Assembly (NCBI RefSeq): GCF_025566985.1
Contig: NZ_JAOQJD010000026.1
Coordinates: 1 to 7,206, forward strand
Direction: 5' to 3'
Length of the DNA stretch: 7,206 nt
From: Aedoeadaptatus acetigenes
Lineage (GTDB): Bacteria; Bacillota; Clostridia; Tissierellales; Peptoniphilaceae
Each line of letters opens with the position of its first letter. Position 1 is the stretch's first letter. The position numbers and the translations under genes are program-made. Positions 1 through 5,979 of this stretch are shown one piece after another. The notes under the pieces are model-generated. The model did not search any database and was not told the origin of the DNA. It was given only the letters and a program-made list of their open reading frames with translations.

Positions 1-110
1 CTTTATTATTTTGTGGTGATTTAATTTTAGGCGATAGGGAAAACAAGTGCTATCTTTTTGCACAAAAATATCCATTGAGGAGCTTACTCCCCAATGGATA
101 TTATAGAGCC
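1..110 (-). mobile_element. Left end of an ISL3-family insertion sequence (copy A, partial; rest lies beyond position 1)
   Basis: Read on the minus strand from 110 down to 1, this segment aligns without gaps to 5920-6029, the non-coding left end of the ISL3 element on the right of the window; I count 8 mismatches in 110 positions. It begins with the same tip, GGCTCTATAATATC, and stops just before the place where the other copy has its G-rich ribosome site and transposase start. A transposase gene running leftward should therefore begin about a dozen bases outside the window. The element ends 5 bases after the yacL stop codon. The 8 differences make this a diverged relative of the right-hand copy, not a fresh duplicate. 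Whether copy A is complete or only a remnant cannot be seen. Confidence 0.85.
64..102 (-). terminator. Hairpin plus T-run in the left end of IS copy A; probable terminator for carD-yacL
   Basis: Positions 67-82 and 87-102 form a 16-pair stem (15 Watson-Crick pairs and one G-U, reading the minus strand) around a 4-base loop. On the minus strand it is followed by five T (64-68 on the plus strand are AAAAA). It lies 14 bases past the yacL stop codon in the direction of yacL transcription, and no other terminator is visible between yacL and the window edge. It can thus act both as the operon terminator and as a block to transcription entering the insertion sequence. Confidence 0.65.
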
Positions 111-115
111 TTTTT

Positions 116-1225
116 TTAATCCATGGGTTTGGCGAAAATCATTTTTCCGGCCGAGGTTTGGAGCATGCTGGTCACCATGCAGTCCACATTGTGCCCGATG
201 TAGTCGATGCCGTTTTCCACGACGATCATGGTGCCGTCGTCCAAATAACCCAGGCCCTGTTTTTCCTGGCTGCCGGGCTTTACGACGAAGACATTGATCT
301 TCTCGCCGGTGACGAAAACGGGCTTCATGGCATTGGCCAAGGCGTTGATGTTCAAGACGCGAATGCCCTGCACCTCCGCCACTTTGTTTAAATTAAAGTC
401 GTTGGTTACTACCACGCCCTTTACTTCTTTGGCCATGCGCAGAAGCATGGTATCCACTTCCGTTAAATCGGCGTAGTTTTTCTCCACGATTTTAATTTTG
501 TAGCGGCTGTCCTGCTGAAGCTTTTTCAACGCGTCCAGGCCCTTGCGGCCCTTCGCCCGGCTCATGCCGTTGGACGAATCGGCGATGCCCTGCAGCTCCC
601 GCAACACGAAATCGGGCACGACGACGGGCCCTTCGAGAAAGCCCAGCTCGATAATGTCCACGATTCGCCCGTCGATGATGACCGACGTATCCAAAAGCTT
701 CGGCACACCTTGTTTTTTGTCGCCGCTTTTCAACTTCACGGTGCCGGTTCCCTGGAGAAAAAGATTCCGAAAGGAACCGGCGATTTCTTCTCGTTTGTAA
801 AGCATAATCCGAACGCCCAAAACGGCCAAGACGATGTAAATAATCAGCGACAAAATGCTGCTGACGTAGTCGATGTTCAGCCGGTAAATGGGCAGGGACA
901 CGAGAAAGGCAATTAAAATGCCGATAATCAAACCGAGAATGCCCCACAAAATATCCGATGCGGGGACGTCTTTCATTTCCGATTCGGCAAAATCCACAAG
1001 GCGCCACAATGCCCCGTAAGCGTGTTTCCCGAGGATAAAAAATATAATGGCAAATAAAATATAAATGACGACGGGAATCGCCCCTTGGGGAATCAGACGA
1101 CCGAGAATTTTCATGGCATTTAAATCGCGCAACAATCCCAAAACCAAGCGCCCGACGGCCAGGCCCAAAAGGGTAAACAGCAGTCGGAACACCCAGTGGA
1201 AGATGCGATTCGATCGAATTCCCAT
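116..1225 (-). CDS. yacL: YacL-type membrane-anchored PIN/TRAM domain protein
   Basis: Predicted membrane protein with a cytoplasmic PIN nuclease-like domain and a C-terminal TRAM domain, as in Bacillus YacL; its substrate is not established. Counting from the ATG at 1225 (369 residues), four hydrophobic segments lie near 11-31, 51-68, 93-113 and 120-142. The PIN domain starts at LLDTSVIIDGRI (about 177-188) and carries the expected acidic residues D179, E210, D258 and D276 (in VTNDFN). The TRAM part spans about 303-360. The reading frame is also open to a TTG at 1249, which would overlap the end of carD. I prefer the ATG at 1225, 7 bases after the carD stop with GTAGGG just upstream; either start implies translational coupling. 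The family is often followed by ispD; here an insertion sequence begins 5 bases after the stop codon, so any former downstream partner is separated. Confidence 0.92.
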   Translation of the reverse strand: MGIRSNRIFHWVFRLLFTLLGLAVGRLVLGLLRDLNAMKILGRLIPQGAIPVVIYILFAIIFFILGKHAYGALWRLVDFAESEMKDVPASDILWGILGLIIGILIAFLVSLPIYRLNIDYVSSILSLIIYIVLAVLGVRIMLYKREEIAGSFRNLFLQGTGTVKLKSGDKKQGVPKLLDTSVIIDGRIVDIIELGFLEGPVVVPDFVLRELQGIADSSNGMSRAKGRKGLDALKKLQQDSRYKIKIVEKNYADLTEVDTMLLRMAKEVKGVVVTNDFNLNKVAEVQGIRVLNINALANAMKPVFVTGEKINVFVVKPGSQEKQGLGYLDDGTMIVVENGIDYIGHNVDCMVTSMLQTSAGKMIFAKPMD

Positions 1226-1232
1226 GCGCACC

Positions 1233-1745
1233 CTACTTTCTTTCTTCAATGTCCTTCAGGCAACCCTCCGCCATGGTATTGTCCACGAGTTCCACCACTT
1301 CGTCGAAGGTTTTGTCGTAGACCAGGACCATTTCAGACAAAATAATTTGACGGGCCGTGTTCAAAATTTTGCGTTCCCCTGTGGAGAGTGCTTTTTCTCT
1401 GTCCAGGCTTTCCAAATTTTTAATGACCTTGGCGATTTCTTCCAGGTCGCCGGTTTTGATTTTGTCTTGGTGGAAACGGTAACGGCGATTCCAGTTCGTC
1501 GGCATTTTTTCCTTGGCGGGATCTTTTAATACCTCCAACACCTTGTCCATTTCTTCCGGCGACTTAATGTCGCGAATGCCCACATCCCCCATGCTGCCCA
1601 ATGGAACCAGCACCTTCATTTCGTTGACGGGGATTTTCATGACGTAGTATTCTTTCTTTTCTCCCAAGATTACCTTGGTCTCGATGTCGACAATAATGCC
1701 GGCACCGTGTACGGGATAGACGATCTTGTCACCTATATTAAACAT
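1233..1745 (-). CDS. carD: CarD-family transcriptional regulator
   Basis: RNA polymerase-binding protein that stabilises open promoter complexes in the characterised CarD/CdnL family. The 170 residues match the family length. The N-terminal RNA polymerase-interacting (Tudor-like) domain, about 1-55, opens with the hallmark DKIVYPVHGAGII. The C-terminal helical DNA-binding domain contains NWNRRYR with W85, at the position of the conserved tryptophan that contacts the upstream edge of the bubble in mycobacterial CarD. The ATG at 1745 has a perfect AGGAGG (1751-1756) five bases upstream. It is the first gene of a two-gene unit with yacL, an association seen in other Bacillota. Its own promoter and an operator-like repeat lie upstream. 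CarD/CdnL/TRCF domains also occur in Mfd, but the length and lack of helicase motifs rule that out. Confidence 0.95.
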   Translation of the reverse strand: MFNIGDKIVYPVHGAGIIVDIETKVILGEKKEYYVMKIPVNEMKVLVPLGSMGDVGIRDIKSPEEMDKVLEVLKDPAKEKMPTNWNRRYRFHQDKIKTGDLEEIAKVIKNLESLDREKALSTGERKILNTARQIILSEMVLVYDKTFDEVVELVDNTMAEGCLKDIEERK

Positions 1746-1779
1746 AGTTTCCTCCTATCCTACCTATATTCCCACGTTA

Positions 1780-1788
1780 ATTATATCA
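1780..1788 (-). promoter_or_regulatory. Extended -10 promoter for carD-yacL
   Basis: On the minus strand the sequence reads TGATATAAT: a consensus TATAAT (1785 to 1780) preceded by TG at extended -10 spacing (1788-1787). The -35 position at 17-base spacing (about 1803-1808) reads TATGAT, a poor match, as is usual when an extended -10 is present. A start near 1773 would give a leader of about 28 bases containing the AGGAGG at 1751-1756. Confidence 0.65.
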
Positions 1789-1802
1789 TATTTAGGAAAT
1801 TT

Positions 1803-1824
1803 ATCATAGTATCACATCTATGAT
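1803..1824. promoter_or_regulatory. Operator-like inverted repeat over the carD -35 region
   Basis: ATCATAG (1803-1809) and CTATGAT (1818-1824) are perfect inverted 7-base arms separated by 8 bases, giving 22 bases in all. The downstream arm coincides with the -35 position of the carD promoter, where a bound dimeric regulator would interfere with RNA polymerase. There is no T-run beside it, and it lies about 55 bases beyond the pgi terminator, so it is not an obvious terminator. The regulator is unknown. Confidence 0.4.
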
Positions 1825-1878
1825 GCCGTTTCAAGTGATTTCAAAAACTTTCCCCCGCTCAATCGGGCCCTTCCATTT

Positions 1879-1901
1879 AAAAAAGGGGCACAAGCCCCTT
1901 T
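1879..1901 (-). terminator. Rho-independent terminator after pgi
   Basis: On the minus strand AAAGGGGC (1901-1894), loop TTGT, GCCCCTTT (1889-1882) forms an 8-pair stem that runs into six T (1884-1879). It begins 12 bases past the pgi stop codon and closes the methyltransferase-phosphatase-pgi operon, separating it from the carD promoter. Confidence 0.92.
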
Positions 1902-1913
1902 CGTCTTTTCAAG

Positions 1914-3137
1914 TTATAAACGCTCTTTCATGGCTTTTTTGTAGGCCTCCACGCCCGGTTGATCAAAGGGATTCACCCCTTGAAGGTAGGCGCTTATGGC
2001 ACAGGCGTATTCCATGGTATAGAAAAATTCGCCCAGTGCGTAGGCGTCGAAAGCGTCGTAAACGAAGGAGATCGTGGGTACGTTCCCTGCTTCGTGAGCC
2101 GCCCGCGTTCCTTCGAAGGCGGCGCGGTTCACATCGTCTACGGCTACGCCTTCAATCGAATCCAAGCCGTCGTCCATGGCCATGGCGGGAATCTTCAGAT
2201 CCGATCCCGAGCGCTCGGCGTAGAGCACGGTTTCAAAAAAGTTTCGCGGCCCTTCCTGCACCCATTGGCCCATGGCGTGAAGGTCCGTGGAGTAGCTTAA
2301 GGCGAGGGGCAAAATGCCCTTTCCTTCTTTTCCTTCGCTTTCGCCGAAGAGTTGCTGCCACCAGCGGCCCAGGGGCGCGAGGCGCGGCTCGTAGGTGGCG
2401 AAAATTTCCGCCACTTTCCCCTCGCGGCGCATGCCGTGGCGAGCGAGTGCGTAGTCTGAAGCCCGATTGTTTTTCGGATCGCGGGCGACGGCATCTTTCG
2501 CATCTCGCGCCCCTTTCATTAAGGCCTCGAGGTCCACGCCGGCAAAGGCCATGGGAAACAGGCCCACAGGACTTAAGACGGAGTAGCGCCCGCCCATGTC
2601 CTCGGGAACGACGAAGCGGCGAATCTTCTTCGCTTCGGCAAAGTCGTGAAGCTTTCCTTTTTTTCCGTCGGTGATGGCGGTGACGGATTTTGATAAATCT
2701 GCGCCGGCCGCCTCGGCCTTTTCCAAAAAGAAGCGAAAGGCCATGGCCGTCTCCCGTGTAGATCCGGATTTTGAAATCACCACCACATGGTCTTTCTTCG
2801 GATCGTAGGCTCGAAGGCCTCTTTCCAGATCCCGGGCGGAAAAGGAATTGCCGTAGAAATGCACGCCTTCTTTTTCAAGGGCACAAATCGCGGCATAGGC
2901 CCCAAGGTAGGATCCGCCGATTCCCAAGACGTAAAGGTCTCGGGCCTCGATGGTTTCGATGTGAGCCGTCACCTCGCGAATGTCTTCCGCCATTTTTTCG
3001 TCGGGATAGTCGATCCAACCGGTCCATTCCATCCCCGGTGCACTTCCCTTTTTCAGCCCGTCCAGAACGAGATCCAGGGACTTTTTCCCTTCGTTTCGTT
3101 TGCATTCGTCGAATGTATGGGAACTTCTGAAATCCAT
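1914..3137 (-). CDS. pgi: Glucose-6-phosphate isomerase
   Basis: Cytosolic enzyme interconverting glucose 6-phosphate and fructose 6-phosphate in glycolysis and gluconeogenesis. The family signatures are all present in order: GIGGSYLGA (72-80), the sugar-phosphate binding loop SKSGSTRET (122-130), GGRYSVLSPVG (182-192), QLFGESEGK with the catalytic glutamate E266, TDLHAMGQ with conserved H287, and the C-terminal NPFDQPGVEAYKK (389-401) with the conserved active-site lysine K400. At 407 residues it is about 40 shorter than typical Bacillota enzymes (about 450). The N-terminus is nearly full length and only seven residues follow the conserved lysine, so part of the shortening is in the C-terminal tail and the rest in loops. 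The ATG at 3137 is supported by AGGAGG (3147-3142), which overlaps the stop codon of the phosphatase gene upstream. Last gene of its operon. Confidence 0.96.
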   Translation of the reverse strand: MDFRSSHTFDECKRNEGKKSLDLVLDGLKKGSAPGMEWTGWIDYPDEKMAEDIREVTAHIETIEARDLYVLGIGGSYLGAYAAICALEKEGVHFYGNSFSARDLERGLRAYDPKKDHVVVISKSGSTRETAMAFRFFLEKAEAAGADLSKSVTAITDGKKGKLHDFAEAKKIRRFVVPEDMGGRYSVLSPVGLFPMAFAGVDLEALMKGARDAKDAVARDPKNNRASDYALARHGMRREGKVAEIFATYEPRLAPLGRWWQQLFGESEGKEGKGILPLALSYSTDLHAMGQWVQEGPRNFFETVLYAERSGSDLKIPAMAMDDGLDSIEGVAVDDVNRAAFEGTRAAHEAGNVPTISFVYDAFDAYALGEFFYTMEYACAISAYLQGVNPFDQPGVEAYKKAMKERL

Positions 3138-3148
3138 GGCTCCTCCTA
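3138..3148 (-). promoter_or_regulatory. Ribosome-binding site of pgi overlapping the preceding stop codon
   Basis: The minus strand reads TAGGAGGAGCC then ATG. The phosphatase stop codon TAG shares bases with the Shine-Dalgarno AGGAGG, and only 8 bases separate stop and start. This fixes the pgi start and makes translational coupling of the two genes likely. Confidence 0.8.
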
Positions 3149-4219
3149 GATCAGTTTCATATAAAGACAGGTCATGTCGTCGACAATGTCTTCGTAAATA
3201 AATTCGCTGAGCGCCCGATGAATTTCGGCCAGGGGCTCGTCGCCGATTTTACTGAACAGATCCCGCAGGGCATCCACGCCGTATTGCTTCCTGCCCCGAC
3301 TGCGGCATTCCGTAATTCCGTCGGTGTAAAATAAAAGCTCGTCGCCTTTTTGCAAATAGACGCTGCGGCACTCGTAGAAGGTCGCCTCCACGAGCTGGGA
3401 TACGGGAAAGCCTGAGTTGATCAAAAGCCGCACATAGCCCTGCCGCTTCAACAGAGGCGGGCAATCGTGGCCGGCATTGGCGTAGGTAAACTTCCTCGTC
3501 TTTTTCGAGTAGACGCCGAGAAACATGGTGAAATACATGGTATCCGGCGGATTCAACTCCCGGAAGCGGTGCACCAATTCCATCATGGCCACCGTAGGAT
3601 CAATTAAAATCTCCGGATCCATGTTCCGCATCGTCTGGGAAATAAACAGCGTCGCCATGGAGGAGGCGAATCCGTGGCCCACGGCATCAGCCATGTAAAT
3701 CGCCGTCCGGTCCTCGTCGATTTCGATAATGTCGAAGAAATCGCCGCTTAATATTTCCGCCGGGCGGTAAAAATAGTCTCTGAAGAAAAACCGGTCGTAG
3801 CCGCGCTTGGGCAAAAGAGCCCGCTGAACGGAAGAGGCGCTGATCTGCTCCTCGATGAGGGCGCGATTTTTTTCGATCAATTCCACCTGTAGCCGCTTTT
3901 CCAAACTCTTGTCGCGAAACACTTCGATGGCGCCGACGATTTCTCCCTCTTCCGAGCGAATGGGATTGGTCTTTACCGAATAATAGGTCTCGCCGATATA
4001 GGTCTCCCGCTGAATGTTCTCGCCGCTTCCCAAACACCGGGCAGTCATGCGGAAATCGTCGTGGCCGGTGGCCTTTCCTTCGTTTCTCTCAAGGACCTGT
4101 TTCATGGCATGATTATAGTAGACCACGCGATTGTCTTTGTCCACGACGCGAATTAAATCGGTCATCGTGTCCAAAAGCTTGGCCTCGATTTTATTGCTTA
4201 AAATCTCTCTTTCGTTCAT
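3146..4219 (-). CDS. PAS domain-containing PP2C-type serine/threonine phosphatase (SpoIIE/RsbU class)
   Basis: Predicted soluble signalling phosphatase of 357 residues. An N-terminal PAS sensor domain covers about 12-104 (RVVDKDNRVVYYN near its start, NPIRSEEGEIVGAIEVFRD at its end). A charged helical linker, probably coiled coil, follows at about 104-135, then a PPM/SpoIIE catalytic domain at about 130-357. Metal-binding motifs are intact: SGDFFD (D160), ADAVGHG (D178), YTDGITE (D300) and DDMT (D347/D348). VQRALLP and NAGHDCPP are further hallmarks of the RsbU/SpoIIE group. Members usually dephosphorylate an anti-sigma-antagonist protein; no such partner, kinase or sigma factor is encoded here, so the target is unknown. 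There is no membrane segment. It lies 18 bases downstream of the methyltransferase gene, with an AGAGG ribosome site in the gap, and 8 bases before pgi. Confidence 0.9.
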   Translation of the reverse strand: MNEREILSNKIEAKLLDTMTDLIRVVDKDNRVVYYNHAMKQVLERNEGKATGHDDFRMTARCLGSGENIQRETYIGETYYSVKTNPIRSEEGEIVGAIEVFRDKSLEKRLQVELIEKNRALIEEQISASSVQRALLPKRGYDRFFFRDYFYRPAEILSGDFFDIIEIDEDRTAIYMADAVGHGFASSMATLFISQTMRNMDPEILIDPTVAMMELVHRFRELNPPDTMYFTMFLGVYSKKTRKFTYANAGHDCPPLLKRQGYVRLLINSGFPVSQLVEATFYECRSVYLQKGDELLFYTDGITECRSRGRKQYGVDALRDLFSKIGDEPLAEIHRALSEFIYEDIVDDMTCLYMKLI

Positions 4220-4237
4220 GCCTGCCTCTTTCGCAAC

Positions 4238-5356
4238 TTAAGGTCTGGGACCGTAGTATTGGTAGTAATCCGTTTTGATCTTGCCGTTGTAAAGCTTGCG
4301 CTTTCTGTCCGCTTTCTTGCCGAAGCCCCGTTCAAAGCCTTCGTCCGCCGTAATAATGTAGTGGCTCCAGGTCGGCAATGTTTTTGCCAATTGACCCAGC
4401 TCCCGGTTCAGCGCCATGACCGATTCTTTGTCTTCGATCCGTACACCGTAGGGCGGGTTGGTAATGATCACGCCGTAGTCTCCGGCTAAATCCAGCTGCG
4501 CAATGTCTTTTTCCCTTAAGGTCACGTCGTCTAAAAAACCAAGGGAATCCAAGTTGATCCGCGCCGCTTCCAGGGCCTTGGGATCCACGTCGAAGCCGTA
4601 GAGCTCCAGCTTGCTGTCGTAGTCGATCATTTCAAAGGCTTCTTTTCGCATGGCCTTCTCGTTGGCGCCCTCCAAATTCCAGTACTCAAAGTCGAAGCGC
4701 CGGTTCAGCCCCGGAGCGATGTTTCGCCCCAAGAGGATCGCTTCGATTAAAATGGTGCCGCTGCCGCAAAAAGGATCCACGAGCATGCGGTTTTTGTTCC
4801 AAAAACTGAGCTGCACCAAGCCCGAAGCCAGGGTCTCCGTCAAAGGCGCCTTCACCGAGCGCTTTCTGTAACCCCGATCGTGAAGGCCGTCGCCGGACGT
4901 GTCCAAATAGATCGTGGCCAAGTCGTCAACGATGCGCACGCCGATGCGGTAGCGCGCCCCGTTTTTTTCAAACCATTCCGTTTTGTAGCGGGTCTGAAGC
5001 TTGTTGACCACGGCTTTTTCCGTGATTCTTTGAATATCCGACAGGGAAAAAAGCTGCGATTTTCTGCTCTTGGCCTCGGTAATAAAGTTTGCCGTCTTGG
5101 GCATAATGTCCGGCCAGGGCAAATCGTAGACGCCGTCGAAAAGCTCCGTAAAGCTTCGCGCCTCAAAGCGAGCCAGCACCCAGTGCACCCGCTCCGCCGT
5201 GCGCAAATGTAAATTTAATCGACTGATGTCTTCCGTTTTTCCTTCCATGGACACGAGACCGTCTTGCACGCGAATATTTTTCATGCCCAGGGCCTGAGCT
5301 TCTCGTTTCAAAACGGCTTCCATGCCGATGTTTGCTGTCGCTTCCAAATAAATCAT
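4238..5356 (-). CDS. THUMP-domain class I SAM-dependent rRNA guanine-N2 methyltransferase (YpsC/RlmL-type)
   Basis: Predicted RNA methyltransferase of 372 residues. A ferredoxin-like N-terminus and THUMP RNA-binding domain fill about 1-160, ending with the family segment GLHDRGYRKR (157-166) and APLTETLASGL (170-180). The Rossmann-fold catalytic domain follows: VDPFCGSGTILIEA (193-206, SAM binding), GFDVDP (254-259), and the catalytic TNPPYG motif (299-304) seen in enzymes that methylate an exocyclic amino group. The architecture equals the N-terminal half of E. coli RlmKL, which makes m2G2445 in 23S rRNA, and Bacillus YpsC. The exact target base is inferred by family only. Such proteins are often annotated as N6-adenine-specific DNA methylases; the THUMP domain argues for RNA. 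The ATG at 5356 has GGAGGTG (5367-5361) upstream. First gene of the operon with the phosphatase and pgi. Confidence 0.92.
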   Translation of the reverse strand: MIYLEATANIGMEAVLKREAQALGMKNIRVQDGLVSMEGKTEDISRLNLHLRTAERVHWVLARFEARSFTELFDGVYDLPWPDIMPKTANFITEAKSRKSQLFSLSDIQRITEKAVVNKLQTRYKTEWFEKNGARYRIGVRIVDDLATIYLDTSGDGLHDRGYRKRSVKAPLTETLASGLVQLSFWNKNRMLVDPFCGSGTILIEAILLGRNIAPGLNRRFDFEYWNLEGANEKAMRKEAFEMIDYDSKLELYGFDVDPKALEAARINLDSLGFLDDVTLREKDIAQLDLAGDYGVIITNPPYGVRIEDKESVMALNRELGQLAKTLPTWSHYIITADEGFERGFGKKADRKRKLYNGKIKTDYYQYYGPRP

Positions 5357-5372
5357 AGAACACCTCCACTCT

Positions 5373-5378
5373 ATTATA
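5373..5378 (-). promoter_or_regulatory. Candidate -10 box for the methyltransferase-phosphatase-pgi operon
   Basis: A perfect TATAAT occurs on the minus strand 16 bases before the start codon. A start 7 bases downstream would fall at about 5366, inside the Shine-Dalgarno sequence (5367-5361), leaving an unusually short leader, and there is no good -35 box. An alternative is TTGATG with a 19-base spacer to TGTAAT a little further upstream. A promoter is required in this divergent gap, but which box is used is uncertain. Confidence 0.35.
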
Positions 5379-5441
5379 CTAAATTACACCCTGTTTGAAC
5401 ATGATTCCATCAAAAGCTCGGAATAAAAGATCGATTGACTG

Positions 5442-5470
5442 TTGTTTTTGTGAAATAGTGGGTATATAAA
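5442..5470 (+). promoter_or_regulatory. Candidate promoter of the superoxide reductase gene
   Basis: TTGTTT (5442-5447) and TATAAA (5465-5470) are 17 bases apart, about 40 bases ahead of the start codon. A consensus-like TTGACT also occurs at 5435-5440, but its spacing to any -10 box is too long. The leader carries a strong GGGAGGT (5498-5504), eight bases before ATG. I see no clear PerR- or Fur-like operator in the gap. Confidence 0.5.
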
Positions 5471-5512
5471 CATTGTAAAGTAACATTCAGAATCACTGGG
5501 AGGTATTCATTC

Positions 5513-5869
5513 ATGACAAAATTAACCGAAACCGTCAAATCCGGCGACTTTAAAAACGAAAAACACGTTCCCGAAATCGAAGCATCCTTCGAAGGCGGCT
5601 TAGTCAAAGTATCCGTTGCCGTCGGCAAGGAAATCGAACACCCCAACACATTGGAACACCATATTTCCTGGATCAAAGTCTTCTTCAAGGCTGAAGGCGC
5701 TGCAGCTCCCGTCGAAGTCGGCAGCTACGAATTCAACGCACACGGCGAAAGCGACGTCTTCACCGTTCCCGAAGTAAAAACCTGCTTCAAGAGCGAAAAG
5801 AAAGGCACCGTATACGCACTGAGCATGTGCAACATTCACGGCCTTTGGGAAAATGTCGTCGAACTCTAA
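5513..5869 (+). CDS. Superoxide reductase, class II (neelaredoxin/desulfoferrodoxin C-terminal type)
   Basis: Small cytosolic iron enzyme that reduces superoxide to hydrogen peroxide without producing oxygen, typical of anaerobes. All ligands of the His4Cys iron centre are visible: H18 in EKHVPEIE, H43 and H49 in EHPNTLEHHI, and C106 and H109 in CNIHG. The mobile E16-K17 pair that serves the sixth coordination site in the archaeal enzyme is present. At 118 residues it lacks the N-terminal rubredoxin-like desulforedoxin domain with its CxxC iron site, which makes it the one-iron form. It has its own promoter, strong GGGAGGT ribosome site and terminator, so it is monocistronic; electron donors such as rubredoxin must be encoded elsewhere. 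Codons are strongly biased to GAA, AAA, GTC and TTC, which suggests high expression. Confidence 0.96.
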   Translation: MTKLTETVKSGDFKNEKHVPEIEASFEGGLVKVSVAVGKEIEHPNTLEHHISWIKVFFKAEGAAAPVEVGSYEFNAHGESDVFTVPEVKTCFKSEKKGTVYALSMCNIHGLWENVVEL

Positions 5870-5894
5870 TGATCGACTTCTGAATTGATCCCTC

Positions 5895-5917
5895 GCCCCC
5901 GCTTCGGGGGCTTTTTT
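5895..5917 (+). terminator. Rho-independent terminator of the superoxide reductase gene
   Basis: GCCCCC (5895-5900) pairs with GGGGGC (5906-5911) around GCTTC and is followed directly by six T (5912-5917). It starts 25 bases after the stop codon. The insertion sequence begins two bases after the T-run, leaving the terminator intact. Confidence 0.95.
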
Positions 5918-5927
5918 ATGGCTCTAT

Positions 5928-5966
5928 AATATCAGTTGGGGAGTAACCTCCTTAATGGATATTTTT
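5928..5966 (+). terminator. Inward-facing terminator-like hairpin in the left end of IS copy B
   Basis: Positions 5928-5943 pair with 5948-5963 around the loop TAAC: 12 Watson-Crick pairs, three G-U pairs and one mismatch (5934/5957). The T-run 5962-5966 follows. Transcription coming from the left would meet this before the transposase. Reading the other way there is no T-run, so the polarity is inward. The matching structure in copy A is more perfect; the three stem differences give two G-U pairs and the mismatch here. Confidence 0.55.
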
Positions 5967-5979
5967 GTGCAAAAAGATA

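Noticed and set aside
492..1007. Open frame of 171 codons on the minus strand inside yacL
   Set aside because: It is a shifted frame of yacL; the yacL frame has continuous membrane, PIN and TRAM features, while this one is Arg/His-rich with no motif.
1065..1529. Plus-strand open frame of 154 codons across the yacL/carD junction
   Set aside because: It is antisense to two well-supported coupled genes and has no recognisable domain.
1820..2674. Long open frame (284 codons) on the plus strand opposite pgi
   Set aside because: The translation is a low-complexity run rich in Arg, Pro and Ser with no family features, and it lies opposite a fully supported pgi gene and its terminator.
2787..3149. 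Plus-strand open frame opposite the pgi 5' end
   Set aside because: Shadow of pgi; no motif, and it crosses the phosphatase-pgi junction.
4238..5356. DNA adenine methyltransferase (restriction-modification) reading of the NPPY methylase
   Set aside because: The NPPY motif is shared, but the N-terminal THUMP domain and the segments around 157-180 belong to the RNA methyltransferase family, and no restriction gene is nearby.
5404..5424. ATTCC...GGAAT short inverted repeat in the divergent promoter gap
   Set aside because: Five-base arms with an 11-base spacer are expected by chance and do not line up with either promoter.
5600..5839. Minus-strand open frame opposite superoxide reductase
   Set aside because: The sense strand encodes all five iron ligands; the antisense product matches nothing recognisable and follows from the strong codon bias of the sense gene.
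112..5919. Genuine composite transposon carrying the whole segment as cargo
   Set aside because: The enclosed genes are core chromosomal functions with normal operon structure, and the two IS ends differ at 8 of 110 positions; independent insertions explain this better. Kept only as a possibility in the findings.
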